NCBI GenBank assembly: GCA_011503125.2
Contig: WWBZ02000022.1
Coordinates: forward strand, 62,001-126,000
Length of the DNA: 64,000 bases
Source of the DNA: Botryosphaeria dothidea
Taxonomy: Eukaryota; Ascomycota; Dothideomycetes; Botryosphaeriales; Botryosphaeriaceae
Direction of reading: 5' to 3'
Under the pieces are notes generated by a model that was not told where the DNA came from, did no database searches, and saw only the letters and a list, made by a program, of their open reading frames with translations. The position numbers and the translations under genes were made by a program. Of the stretch, positions 1 to 12,500 are shown piece by piece (position 1 is the stretch's first letter; each line of letters starts with the position of its first letter).

Positions 1-1334
1 GGATTCGGTGGGGTTCTTTTCCTCCCTCTTGGTTGGTTTGGTCGGCGGGATCCATTTGGTGACGGCGGCCGTGCCCCTGTCTTTGCTGTCGTTCTTCTTC
101 TTCTTCTTCTTCTTTCGAGGCGTCCTGATGACGGTGACGGTAATGGTCGTGGTGGTGGTGACCTTCATCATCGTCACAGCATCTGCCAGTGCTTGGGTAG
201 ACTTCCCAGGAGAAGGAAGATGGAAGCGAAAAATCTGAGAACAGACATTTTGGAATTCACACACACAAAGTGGACGGCGTGGGATGGGCTTCTTTTAAGT
301 GCGCAGAGCCATGTGGGACCTTCCTCGTGAGGGAGCACGTATCGTCTTTTGTACGTTTCGCAGCGCAATGTGCCCCGGATTTCTTGTGTGACTCGACGCT
401 CTGAACTTCCCTCCTCAACCAGACAACATTGCATGAGGAGGTTGGTGGGCTTCGTGGATTATTGAGGTGGCTGTGAGGCTGTGTAAGCGCGATTTACCTG
501 ATCGCCTTGGATAATGTGTGGGTTGGTGTGACGTTCTGAGACGCCCGCCGGTGAGATTTTTGGCTGGGGTGGGACGGGGGTGACAATAGCGCGCTAATAT
601 ACCCTCCCGTGTTGGTTCAAGTGCACAAATAACCATGGAATTTGTGTAGTGATTGCGACGACGATAATGCAATGCAGTGGTAGACCCGTTGTGGCTTCGG
701 CGTCGGGTGACGATGTTGTAGAATTGACACGAGACGTCCTCCAGGTATCTCTCTATTAGAATATGAAAACTTCTTTGGTTTCTCTAGACATAGGATGATG
801 CAGCGTAATAACAAATGTGTATGGCGGTGCACTGGTGACGAGCCTGGGCTCCCCGTTGTGTATGGATAAGCCCCGCGGCGGGCAGTAGTTGCGTTGATGA
901 ACCCCGTGGCGTCTGGGGTCGAGTATGCTGACTGGCCACTTTTTTGCCTTTCCCGTGTGAATGTTTTGTATCTTTTGCTCTCTCGTAGCCTAGTACGGAC
1001 AGGGAGTCAACCAAGCCTGTGTAGTTCTCTCCACCATGTGGGGTTACACACAATGCTCAAAACCACCTTGACACACACTGATCAGAGGATCTGAGACCGA
1101 TTGTATCAGCCTCATTTTCTGTAACTTCTACAGCGTAGCAGTCACTCGACAAATTGAAACTGAAGCATCATTTTGGCATGATTTGACGTGATTTGTAGAT
1201 AGAAAAGACAGGCATGACTTCTACGTTATGGTATCTCTCATAAGTCTTCCCTCACCATACATTAAACCAATAAATGGACTTTTTTTTCTAGCAACCCAGG
1301 CTAGACAAACATGACGTAATAAAAAAACACCACT
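1..1334. other. Gene-free left edge
   Basis: No open frame here resembles a protein family; the short frames on both strands overlap one another without codon structure. It contains a (TTC)n tract at about 90-113. The right part is presumably the 3' untranslated region of the minus-strand permease that ends at 1335. Confidence 0.5.
90..113. repeat. (TTC)n microsatellite
   Basis: A run of about seven to eight TTC triplets is directly visible. It lies outside any supported coding region and should be length-variable. Confidence 0.8.
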
Positions 1335-2993
1335 TTACAAGAACCACCTGAAATCCGCGCTGTTGGGGCCCTCCCTCAACTTCTCCGTGCTCACGTCCCT
1401 CGCATTCATCTTGATTCCCTGCTTCATATCCCTCCTCTTATTATCGATGATCATATAGGCACCGAGCAGCAGCGTTAGGAAGGCGCCGGTGGCACCAAAC
1501 GCTGCGGTGGTAGCCAGGGCGGGGATGTACTTGGGGGCGTCCTGGTTGCGGAAGATGTTGGAGGAGACGACGCCCATGAGGTTGGCGACGGGGACGCCGA
1601 CGGAGGTGAGGGTGACGCGGCGGCCCTCGTGGGCGATGTTGTTGTTGTACCAGGTGCTCAGCAGGACGGACGGCGCGGAGGTGCCCCAGGTCATCATGAA
1701 GCAGGCGAAATACGCGACGTGGATGTCGGCCTTGACGTCGACGGTGGCGTAGATGATGAAGCCGATGAAGGTCAGCAGGAAGCCGAGGGCGATGAAGGGG
1801 AAGCGCAGGCGCGAGTAGTCGGACGAGAAGGCCAGGATGAGTAGGACGACGGCGCCGACGACGTTGGGCGCGACGGTGTAGAGGTTGGTCTTGACACTGC
1901 TGTAGCCGAGGCGGGCGACGATCTGCGGCAGGAAGAGGGACACGCTCTGCAGCGGCACGCCGAGGCAGATTTCGATGCCCAGCCAGGCGTAGGCGGCGGG
2001 CATCTTGAAGACCTTGAGGGCTTCCTTGAGGTCGAATTTCTCGTTGACGATGGAGGAGGAATCCATCTGCATGCGCTGGAAGGCGATGCGCTTTTCTTCT
2101 TCGGACAGAAACCAGGCATCAGACCCGGAAGTAGGGAGGTAGAAGAAGGCGAAGACGGCGAAGACGACAGTCATGGCTCCCTCGATGAGGAACAGAATCC
2201 TCCAGCCAGGCAGGTGGGAGTCGATCTCTGATGAATCTGTTAGCACTCAGACTAGAATTGATTGCACAAGGGTACTTACGGAAGACACCAAAGGCAAGGA
2301 GACCAGAGAAGGCGTTTGCAATGTTCGAAGCAGCGTAGAAGATGGCCAGACGGCGGGCAAGCTCTCCTCTGCGGTAGAAGGTGGTCAAGTAGTAGATGAC
2401 GAGCGGGAAAAAGGCAGACTCGGACATTCCTGGACAGCATATTAGACTGATATGGCTTGTCAGATGTAGGAATATAACTCACCCAGAATCCAGCGGATGG
2501 CCATCATACCGCCAAAGTTCTTGACGGCGGCACCCAAAAGCGTCATGCTTCCGAAGGTGAACATGAGAATGGGAAGAACCTTGCTCGGGCCGTACTTCTT
2601 TCCGAGGAAGGCAATGGGCGCGGCAAAAAGAACGTATGGGACGAAGAAGACGGAGAGAATGATGTTGTACTGATTGCCCTTGAAGTTGAGATCATCCTCC
2701 ATGTGGTCAGTCTTTGCATTTCCGAGGTTGCCTTCACCTGAGTCAGTGATATTGGAGAATTGCTTGAAAGTCTAAGCCATACCCTTGTCCAAAGAGTTGC
2801 AGAGGTACATGAAGGCGAGAACGGGAAGAATGCGCAAGTCGAACTTCAAGACCAGTCTCTTCTCGTGCTCGTAGGTGGGAAGGGGGGCGGCCTGAGCCAG
2901 CTCGGCGGCGCCGGTCGAGACATCCTTGAGCGAAGAAGGCTGCGACGAGACCTTGAGGTCCGTCTTCGCGCCGGTGTCGTCTGCTGCAGACAT
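1335..2993 (-). CDS. MFS permease, anion:cation symporter (Dal5/allantoate permease-like) family
   Basis: A predicted plasma-membrane transporter of 502 aa and about 12 helices. Exons on the minus strand fit as 2993-2783, 2737-2483, 2429-2280 and 2227-1335. All three introns have GT...AG ends and keep the frame (phase 1 each). The protein starts with a hydrophilic N-terminus, then the first helix ILPVLAFMYLCNSLDKG, the charged loop, GMSESAFFPLVIYYLTTFYRRGE and LPGWRILFLIEG, which are hallmarks of the ACS/Dal5/Tna1 group carrying organic anions such as allantoate, nicotinate or vitamins. The C-terminal half has the second six-helix bundle and ends in a short polar tail. Substrate cannot be told from sequence. 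The ATG at 2993 is chosen because it gives a typical N-terminus; the frame upstream is open but unlike the family. No neighbouring gene suggests a pathway. Confidence 0.9.
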
Positions 2994-5900
2994 GGAGATG
3001 GCAGGGCTGAGGCGGGGAGATGATTGTGGTGGCCCGTGCGAGATGGTGTTGGTTGGCGACCCGGAGTTGGTCTCGCTCAGGTCGGACAGCAGCAACAGCA
3101 GCAAGGAGAGACAGGAGTGGGATACGCAGCGAGGAAGGCCGCTTTCGATATTTTTGAACTGCCAGCCGCAGCGGGTAAAGTTTCTTCGCCAGATAGCAGA
3201 GTTAGCCTTGGAGTTGCACGAGTCGCGAGCGGCCTCAGGCTGCGCTGATACGACGCACTGGCTTATCGCCCGTGGCGGCGGCGACTGATAGGCATTCGTG
3301 TCCGTTCGCCGGCTGCCATGCACTTGCCCGTGTCGCCCTCCAGGGACCCTGTGTATCTGCTTCTTGATGCTCGTCTCGACAAGATGCAACAGGCCGGGGT
3401 TACGTGAAAGCAATACGCGGGGGCAAGGAGTGCTCCCCGCCCATTGGGAGAAGCCTACCCATCATCTCCTCATTCATCGCCCATTCCATAATCAGCATTC
3501 CCCATCGCGCGCCGCCCGGGCTGACAGAGATCGACAGCGATGAAACTTGATTCACGCCTGAGGCCCAAACAATCTTCGACCCGGCTCTGTGCCATGCAGT
3601 CTTCTCCCAAAGTAGGACTCAGCTCGGCCATTGGGACAATTGCGGGTTTTCGCGTGGCCTCGCATTGGGCCCCTTACCCGATGATGGTCAACTGGCTGCT
3701 GGTCCGGGTGAACCCTTTAGCCTGTGAGGCTGGGTGAGGTGACATTGGATGTTCACCAGAGACCGGCACCAGCGCGCCGAGCCCTCGTAGATCTGGAGAG
3801 GTTCCCCGAGGAGGAATCAGCCAGCGATAGCGGACACTTTCTCGCTGGTGCTCCGCAGAGCAATGGCATCCGCGCCGGGCTCGGCGCGGGAGTTCACGGG
3901 TGGTTTCGCAGCAACTCTCGTGATACGCACGCTTTCGACGACGGGAAAGCGTGGCGTAAGGACATCTGGAACTGCAGGCAGTGGTTCAACGGTTTCCTGC
4001 GCGGAGATATGTAGATAGATGGAGTGCGAAGTTGACCAACGGGATCACATCATCAAGCGGAGCCTCGGTGGGTCCTGAGCGTGGAGAGAGGCGAGAGAGG
4101 CTGACCAAACGAGCCGATCCCCCGAGCAGCGCGTCTGGAGAACTCCCGTGTTTCGGCGACACTCAAGCGATAGGATTCTGGTCTTTTTCTACTTCACCGC
4201 GAACGGACACGACTGACTGCGGAGCCGCGGGCAGCAGGCACTGCCCAAGTAGCTGCCGGCAGCCCTGCTCCCTCTAGCGCGGGAGCCTCGGCCAGACGAA
4301 GCTCAGCCGTCACCAAACACCATTACCTATTTCCTTGCTCGCTCTCCCACGCCAGCGGCGCCTCATCCGCTTCCCCTTTCGGCCTTGATTTGACGCGACA
4401 CCTGCGCGTCCACAGGACATCCCTCCGTCCCAAACCCATCCTTCCCGCCACGTTCCTTCCGCCGGCTACACGGCTGTTCCTGGGCGCAGAAGCCCGCCGT
4501 CCCGCCTGCATTCTCGGGCAGCCGAGTCGAGAACGCAGGACCGGCGAAGGCTCTCTCAACGCTCGCCATATGCCTTGCTTTTTCCCCCATCGTTTCGCTC
4601 AAACACGTCCGTCCCACACCAGGGTGACCATCACGACAGAACTCTGCACTGTTGTCTCATCTCCGCATTGCGCAGCCTCACATGCCCGCCCCTCAACCAT
4701 GGCTCGTCCTCTCACCCTAACAGCCCGTCCGGCCGTTCATCCGCCCCCAGCACATCACCGCTGTTCCTCGTCATGCGTCAGACAGTACCAAGTCGTTGAG
4801 CGACGAAATCCCATCTTTTCTTTTTCCACGGTACCTCCCGCGGGATTCGTGAATAATTCGCTCCTGTCACAGCGCCAGCGCCACACGCAAAAATTCCCAC
4901 CACCCGCGCGCAAACCCGTTTCCCCCTTCCCCGGATTTCCATAGTGTCATGCAGAACAGCTCGTGAGCCGCCCGACCGCCATCGGCCGCTCCGTCCTGCC
5001 TCCCCCGTCGCCACTGCACATCTGTACCGGTACGGGCAACAAAAGAAGAAGAAAAAAACAAAAGCCAGAACGACCGGTGGTATTGCAAGCGCCACGAAAA
5101 CCAAAAAACGCGTGGCCACAAACCACAGACGCCCTCGGCCAGCCCCAAAGAATCACGCTCTCTCATCGGTTTCCCGTGTTTCTGTCTCGGTCTCTGCTCA
5201 AATTTCCACAGGTAGCGAAGATCCACGGTTCAGCGCGCGACGCCAGTTACCAAAGCACGCATCGCGACGTTCGAAGTTGGCCGGCATGCTCTTGCCTGTT
5301 CCCAGGCGGGCGCATGCAATCGTGCAGTTATTTGCGTGGGATGCGTGTGTGCCTCGAGTCGTTGGCCGGCGCACGCTGGTCATGAGTCGTATTGCACAAC
5401 AACGCGCGCGTGGTATCTATATTTGACCGAGAAAATCAGAGAAGATCGACAACTTCTCCTTCTCGATGGAGGAATCTACCATGGTCAGATGAGTACCGCG
5501 CACCCAGAAGTCGCCGTGACAAGGACGAAAGGGCCGAAAGAACACGGGAAGTAGACCATCACGACGATGGAAGAAAATCTTCAGGCTTGCGACAAAACGA
5601 TCAGCCCGCAGGAGATGATGCCGTTGCGTCGATCATTGCGGAGCCGACGCTCTGTTGCACGAGTAGTCTAAAAGTGTAGGAGCGTGAACCTGGGCGCCCT
5701 ATAAACCAACAAAGGATGCAGATCGCACACAGCACACAAGCATGCACATAAGCCGTATGTGATAACCAAAAAAAAAAGCTTTCATCGTTGCTTGGTGTGC
5801 GTTGGCTGGGAAGACTGGCTACCTAGCCAAGCTACTGGTGAAAAAAATGCTACCTTTCGCCTACCCATCCGCCGCCGCTATGCCCCCCTTTTACCTCATG

Positions 5901-6608
5901 ATTTATATACATATACTTCTCTTTCGCAAAGAACAACAGGAAGATCAGATGAGCGCTGAGAACGTCAACAACATTGCTGAAATGAGCAAGATGAAACAAC
6001 AGAGATGGGATATTGATAACAAACATGAAGAAAAAACTTGGATGTGTGAGAGGGGTTGGAGAAGACGGGAATATCGAGGAAACCCGGAAATAGGTGATAG
6101 AACCGATGTCGCACCAACCTTCTCTTCGCTTCAAACCTTGCTCTGTTCGCGACCAGGAAGAATGATCTGCCGCTCCAATACCAACGCAAAGATGATTATG
6201 GAGACGACGATCAATGCTTCTCGTGGGAAAATGTGAAAAGATATTGGAGAAGGATGACGGGAAGGGGACATGGGTGGAGGTAAAGGAAATAAAAAGAATA
6301 AACCTTAAAAGATAAGAGATCAGGGCACGCGATGCCCCAAATGATGTCTCTACCCCGTCTTTTTCCCTGTGCGCACCAAGAACGCCGTTGATCGAGAACA
6401 AAAAATGATAGGGGGTATCCCAACAATACGACGACCCGACACTGTACAAGCTTTCCGCACCCTGATGTCTCAGGATGTTCCAGAAAAGCGATTCTCCTGA
6501 GCCGTCCCTGTCCAAGCTCGCAATCTCGTCATCGCCCACCAATCCCGTCGTCGAGCGCACAACACGTGCCTTATCTACGCTCGCATTCTTTCTTAGCCCT
6601 GCTTAGCC
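2994..6608. other. 3.6-kb gene-free intergenic region
   Basis: This stretch separates the start of the MFS permease from the 3' end of the next minus-strand gene. It is GC-rich in its first two thirds (about 3500-5400), with many overlapping frames in all directions and none with recognisable domains or consistent splice structure. The part next to 6608 is probably the 3' untranslated region of the coiled-coil gene. I see no repeat, tRNA or transposon remnant in it. Confidence 0.5.
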
Positions 6609-8243
6609 CTACGCAGCATCCTCCTTATTGCGATGATGCAACAGGTTTGGAAGCTTAAACTGTAGCGGCTCCTTCGTCTTCTCGCGCACGGGCATCTTCC
6701 TCTTGCTTCTCCCGGAATAGTAAACAGTCGGCTGATGATGCGACGAACCGCCGCTGTTCGAGTGATTGTGGCTGGTACGCATCGCGGGCTCGGATCTCTT
6801 CGGCCGGAGCTTGCGGATCTTGTCTCTGTGTGAGTGCTCATCGTCTGATCCGTCCTCCGTGCTACCAAGACTCCTGAGCGACTGCGCCGTGGCCGATTGC
6901 GATGTCGGGTGCCTGTTTAGTGCATGGCCCAGGACGGATGCTGACGCGGTCGCCAGCACTCCCAGTGGCGTAGCTAGCCTGTTGTCGGCCGGGGCGTCCG
7001 GCTGCGGTTGGAGCGTATTCCTCTGCGAGGTATAAGGGGGAGGGCTCGGCGAATACTCGTATATCAGATCTGCTCTGTCCAGGCGACCTAAAGGGGCATT
7101 GGATTTCTGCCCTAGGGGGAGCGGTCCATCCAATTCAACTTCGTGGCTCCATACAGAGTCGCTGGAGCCGAACACGGCTGGCAGTTCCTTGATCTCTTCC
7201 CACGACAAATCTGAATCTCGAAGTGCGATGTATAGGATATCTCCTTGCATCTTGTCGTGCGCAATGCAGTGATGATCAAGGAAGAAGTAGTCCCAAAGAT
7301 CTCCTGACGAGATCTCAGGAGGCAGCTGGCGAAGGGCGATGCGGCCGAAATAGTCGTTGTGCGCGCGGTAGCCGATCAAAGGGACCCAAGGACGGCCCTT
7401 GAGGACGTGTGAAAATGCCTTGTCGACGGTGAGGTGGAAGTTTGCACTGTCTCTGCTTGAGAATTCAATTTCCTGGGAGAGTTTACGAGACTGACATCTC
7501 TTGTGTGCCTTGCTGTCAACATCGAAGGCGAACTGCTGACTTCGACGTGGTACAAGTGTGACCTTCACGCTCCACGGCTTTTCAGCCTTCTCCGGTGTGG
7601 GAGGTTCCTCGACGGCGGTATCCATGGATTGGTCGTCGTTTGGAGAAGCTTCAGGAACTGGCGTCAACTGCCGACTCTTTTTCTCACTCCGAGGCTCCAA
7701 CTTTTCAAACTTCAACTCATGTTCCATCGTAGCATCCTCAACATCGATCAGCTTGCGCTGGAAGGCGTGTTGCTGGTCGATCATTCCGTCCATCTTATCA
7801 TCCAACTCGATCTTCAAGTCCTTCATATTCTGATAGAGACGGGCCTCGAGCATTTTGAATAGCCGCTCCCGCTCTGTATTCTGTGCCCGTTGGGCTATGA
7901 GTTCATGCTGGGTTTTGACCAGTTCGTTTTGCATGTTCTGGAGATTCCGGTCCTGCTCTTGCTTGAACCGGCGTAGCTCCTCGGCGAGAGCCATATGCTC
8001 TTCGTAGGTGACGGCAGCCATTGGCTGCTGGACGTGGACCCATGCCGGATGGCCACACTCGCAGCTGGTGCCGACGGGCTGCTGTTTGTCCAGCGAAAAG
8101 CTCTGACAAATGCAGCGGTGGCGGTCAGCTTGACCGGCCTCGCGGTGGAGATAGCGACATTCTCCGCGCGGAAGCTCTGAATCGGGCTTGGGCGGCGGGT
8201 TGCGCGGGAGGTGGACCAGGCGGTGAGTAGTGTTAGGGAACAT
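6609..8243 (-). CDS. Conserved fungal coiled-coil protein with N-terminal Cys/His cluster, function unknown
   Basis: An uninterrupted 544-codon frame. The first in-frame ATG is at 8243; the frame is open further upstream but has no ATG. Residues about 28-71 hold a Cys/His cluster (CRYLH ... HRCICQ ... CECGHPAWVHV), a C-x-C-G-H-x-x-W-x-H pattern that I remember from uncharacterised filamentous-fungal proteins and that may bind zinc. Residues about 78-190 are rich in Glu, Lys, Gln and Leu and read as a coiled coil. A folded middle segment of about 200 residues follows (WSVKVTLVPRRSQQFAFDVD onward), then a Ser/Pro-rich tail with basic patches such as KIRKLRPKRS and SGRSKRKMPVREK, suggesting nuclear localisation. 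I cannot assign a function. Neighbouring intergenic spaces are unusually long (3.6 and 4.3 kb), which can accompany developmentally regulated genes, but that is inference. Confidence 0.75.
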   Translation of the reverse strand: MFPNTTHRLVHLPRNPPPKPDSELPRGECRYLHREAGQADRHRCICQSFSLDKQQPVGTSCECGHPAWVHVQQPMAAVTYEEHMALAEELRRFKQEQDRNLQNMQNELVKTQHELIAQRAQNTERERLFKMLEARLYQNMKDLKIELDDKMDGMIDQQHAFQRKLIDVEDATMEHELKFEKLEPRSEKKSRQLTPVPEASPNDDQSMDTAVEEPPTPEKAEKPWSVKVTLVPRRSQQFAFDVDSKAHKRCQSRKLSQEIEFSSRDSANFHLTVDKAFSHVLKGRPWVPLIGYRAHNDYFGRIALRQLPPEISSGDLWDYFFLDHHCIAHDKMQGDILYIALRDSDLSWEEIKELPAVFGSSDSVWSHEVELDGPLPLGQKSNAPLGRLDRADLIYEYSPSPPPYTSQRNTLQPQPDAPADNRLATPLGVLATASASVLGHALNRHPTSQSATAQSLRSLGSTEDGSDDEHSHRDKIRKLRPKRSEPAMRTSHNHSNSGGSSHHQPTVYYSGRSKRKMPVREKTKEPLQFKLPNLLHHRNKEDAA

Positions 8244-11200
8244 CTGAGGAGGGAGCGACGAAGGTGCCGTCGTAGGAAAGATTGCTGGCGGCAGGAAGGT
8301 GCATTGAGTGGAGGGCCGGGACTCTGGATGGCCGAGATGATGAGAGAGCGGACGGGCAGATGACAAGGACAGCAGACTGACCCGAGGAAGGAGATATATC
8401 AGGTATGCGCCGGGCCAGGCATGGGATGGGCGAGGGTCTGGCAGGACTACCCACGCAGCACAAGGCAGGGCTGCTCAACAGATAAGAAGGAAAGCAGGCG
8501 TGTTCCTGGTTGGATCAGGGCGGGAGCATCCGCAACGGCGCACGCCTCGGAGGGAGGGCTGGAGGGCGACAGCGGGCTCGGTTTGGCTGGGAGATGAGCA
8601 GCAGCAGGCAAGCCTGTTGGAGGGCGTGGAGGGATGAGGTGCTTAATGAGGGCAGCTGGGGCTGGGACAAAACAACGGAGCCAGGTACATCTACGTTAGC
8701 AGCTTGGGCTGGGCGTGCACATCCCGCTCCCGCGCCGGGGGTGGAGGCCTCCCTATCGGGCATGCGGTGGGCAGGCCATGCGCTGTTAGGCAATTGGCTG
8801 GGGCTGGTGTAGAATGAAGTGGACGCGATAAGAGGACGTGGGCGTGTTCCAGAGGCTGCCAGTGCGCGCAAGCCAGGGCAGCCCCGAGCCAGAGCTGCAC
8901 ATGCCCTGCCCTCTCCGCTGTCGGACTTTGGGGCACGCTGAGCGTGGGGTGCGCCGCATAGCCGCGGGATCCCCTTAGCCCAAGCGCGTGGCTTGCGCGC
9001 CGGGCGACGGCCAGCGCAAGGCGGCGGCGACTGCGAGAGCTGCTGCTGGGGCTGCGCGCTGATGGCGAGCGCTGCTGCTGCTGACGGCCGGACAGTCGCC
9101 GCCGCTGGGCCAAGGCGGCGACTATCGGCGCGCATCACAGGCATCAGGAGCGACGGGCGCATCTGGGTGGTGCAGCGTGCTGTCCTTATCGGCGACCGCG
9201 AGCGCAGACCACGCTCGCTCGCCAGCCCTTCCTGGGGCAGCGGCCACCGGCCCCCACGGCTCTCTTGGCGCAAGGCCGCGCTGCTCGCTGCTGCCCTGCA
9301 GACGCCATCCATGTTCCCCGACGCGCGAACCTGACTTTAGCGCAACGGCACGCCTGCCCAGCTGTCGCGCATGACTCGCAGCTCAGCCTGCTGTGGCTGC
9401 CCGCGCCCGTCGCACGCCATCCCATCGCGACTCTTGCACCGCGGCCGACTCATCAGCAGCGCTGCTGTTGGCCGCGCTCGCCTCGATCTGCTGTGTTCCT
9501 GATTGATCCGCCCGCTCGGACCCGTCGCTTGCAGGGCCGTCGATTGGCGTGGGGTTCCAAGCAGCAAATGCTTACAAAAATAAAAGTCCACACCACTCCC
9601 GCCCGAATGCTCCCCACCGCCGCTTCAACTGCCGCTGCACTTGCTGCCCGCCGCCCTGCCCTGCCCGGCCCTGCCTCACGGCCGAAAACCACACGCCCGC
9701 TGGAGCCGCCTCCGCCGAGCCTGATAACAGCGCCGCCGTGCTGAGACAGCCACGGCCCGCAACTCACCCTCCGCGTCAACGGCCGCTGTCATTGCTGCGA
9801 TATCTGTCTTGGCGCCCTTGGCTCGACAACCAAACCGTACCACGCTCCGGCCAAGCCTAACGCTGATGAAGCAGTACGCGGGCTGCGTGCCGCGTCGTGA
9901 CCGAAGACGGCTGCATAGCTCAGCGTGGGCGGAAGTATACGGACATTTCATCTATTCCGCACGGCAGACGGTGGGTGTGGACAGCACGTCAGCGGCGACG
10001 TGACAAATACCAACCAGAGGTGAACGTGAAAGCGTGCAACCGTGGGCTGTGTGTCCCCATCTCATCTCGTATGCGCACTGCCCAATCGAACCCTCCCGTC
10101 CCACGAAGCCGTGCTGCACCGCACCACAGACGGGCGGAAATGCTTGTTCAACGCGTCCGGCATCTCGTCCCAGGCCGCGGCCGATCCGCCTCGTGTCGGT
10201 TGATCATGATGGCAAGTCATCGAAACTCGACCGCGCTGCCACTCGCCACCCTCTCTCGTCACCTATCGTTCGCTTGCCGAGCGGCACATTCTCTGCCCAC
10301 CCCTTACGAACAAGTGCCGAATCACATCCAGCCCACCCGCCGCCGGGCCGCCCCGCGTGCATGTTGTTCTTTTCCTGTTACAAAGTACCGCAAAAGCAAC
10401 GATCGATGCCACCGCTGAGGAGAGACACGGCTGCCGCCGTGACCCCCAACGTTCCCGCATGTTGCGGTGAAGCGCAAAAGAAACGTTTACAGTTGGAATT
10501 AGAAACATCCGGGAGCCCGCTGGCCTGGGAGAGAGATAACGGTGTTGTGGAGAAAGCAAAAAAACCAAGATATCTCAGCTAGATGGCAAATGCATTCCTG
10601 ATAAGTGGCCGATCAAAAGCTGGCAGCGACACTAATGCCCGAGCGTTGGAAAGCAGTGAGATAGGGAAAAGAAAAAGGATGCGGGCAAGAGCTCCTATTT
10701 GCTGCCCTTCTTGTAGTTGCTGTATTGCCGCATTCGGGAAGGACGGCGCTCTGCTCAGGCCTCGCACCCTGCCAATTCCGTGATCATGTGTACCTTTTTC
10801 GGCTCCCTTGGTTCATCAACCTACCCTCCCCGTCCCGCCTCCCCGCAACTCAGAACGCGCGCCGGGCTGAAAATGCATGTGTACATGTGGTCATCGCTGT
10901 TCGCCTCACAGCAGGCGTGGTTGACGTGCTTCCCAGGATCGCGATTCTCAGAGCAAGTCAATAGGTTCATAGCTGCCCCCGTTCTCGCATCTGAAACCCG
11001 CAGGCCCAACGGCTCTCCAAAAAAGCACAGCTCATCGCGCAGGACCACCAGTTCACGAAAAGGGCCAACAAGGCCCAAGTGCTGCAGCTGGCCTCGACTC
11101 TGCACAGTGCACCACCACACCCCATTCCCTTTGCCCCTGTGCGTCCAACGCGGAGACCCTTTTTTCACCTTTTGTCTACGTAAAAATTACCTACGCCCGC

Positions 11201-12500
11201 GGGCATAGACGTTCGAGGATGCGCAGAGCCTCGCCAAACTCTGCATGAGATTAGCCAACGCTTACCTGACGCCATTCCGCGCGCTGGCTGCGTTCGTCCC
11301 AGGCCCGTTGCTGCGTCAAACCTCCTGCTGCGCGCGCCGTAGACGCCCTCGCGCGCGTTTTTTCCCGTGTCCGGTCCGCGCGGGGCGGGCGATGGCGGCG
11401 GATGGGAATCCGTGACACGCGGAAACCTCTTCTGTCTTTCCTCGGCCGTTAGCCTGCGAGTCTCGGCAGATGCTAAGGCGCATAGGATTTAATAATAAAG
11501 CCGATTGACTTTTTCCTTGCCTGTACTATTATTCCCGTCCGTATGTTTTCTGCATGTACCCCCGGGGCTAGGCTGGGCCACCAGTGACAACAACACCACC
11601 ACCCACTGACCGGCCGCACGTGGGGTGTACTTGCGTGCACCCAGCGAAGACGGTCGGACGGGTCCCAGCAAGCAGCCAAACAGAGGCCGCGCAGCGGCCC
11701 GATTAGGCAAAGAAACCCTTGGCCTCGGAGCCAAATGCGTACGTACTTTCTCTACACCACGCCGGCCTGAAAACAAACCCATGCACGTTCGGCAGAAAGC
11801 GAGCGAATGGTGTCTGCAGGGCAAAACGAAAAGGAAAAAAAAGGCGTCCGGCCTCGCGTCTGCCAGGACGCCAGGGTCTCCGCGCGGAAGGCGGGAAAGA
11901 ACAATCGGCGGGCTTGCCGGTGCGTGGAATGTTGTTTTTCTCTTTCGACTTGGTCGACCCGGCGGCGCGGAGGCCGGATTGTGGAACGTGTGCTAGCCTC
12001 TTTTTTCTGCCCTCTCGGCGTCCATTACAAGAAAGCTTTTGTAGCTACTTTTACACAATTATACAGCCCTACCGGCTGGACGCGGCAGAAGCGTTTCTGA
12101 GCTCCCCCGACAGCGGGTCGAGGTGAGATCAGAGCTGTGTTGGATGGTGTGAACGCGCGGTGCACGGATTGGCCCTCCTTTAAACCAATCCCAGTCCCCT
12201 TTCATGAAAACCATCAGTCATTCCGTGGATATTTCGATGTCAAGATGCTATCGAGTAACCAGTAGCTCCCCGACCGAGCTCGCAGGAAAATATTACTATA
12301 ACGCCATGCGATGCAGCAACAAAGATTCTCCTCCACCTTAGCCCGAGCGTCGCGCCAACACCAACGCCATAAATCATGAAAGACGACCGGCTTCCCCAAA
12401 CATGAGCAATGCCGACCAGCATGCAATCATTCATCATAGAGGACATGTCCCATGCCTGCAGCATAGATCAAAGGTGCATAAATGCCGCATCCACCGCTTC
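8244..12500. other. 4.3-kb GC-rich gene-free region
   Basis: This lies upstream of the coiled-coil gene and downstream of the Whi5/Nrm1-like gene, both on the minus strand. The frames in it (for example 8515-9312 minus and 10034-10582 plus) are Ala/Arg/Pro/Ser-rich, overlap one another and show no domain or conserved motif. The frame just upstream of 8243 stays open for 41 codons and is likely 5' untranslated leader. A long promoter or untranslated leader, or an unrecognised non-coding RNA, is possible but not shown. Confidence 0.4.

Noticed and set aside
5850..6560. Minus-strand 236-codon frame
   Set aside because: It lies directly downstream of the coiled-coil gene, is Ser/Phe/His-rich without motifs, and is probably 3' untranslated sequence.
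8515..9312. Minus-strand 265-codon frame
   Set aside because: Ala/Arg/Ser/Gln-rich sequence with long overlapping frames on the other strand; typical of GC-rich non-coding DNA.
10082..10110. tRNA-like GGGTTCGAT box on the minus strand
   Set aside because: No matching acceptor stem, A box or cloverleaf could be fitted around it. No tRNA was recognised elsewhere either.
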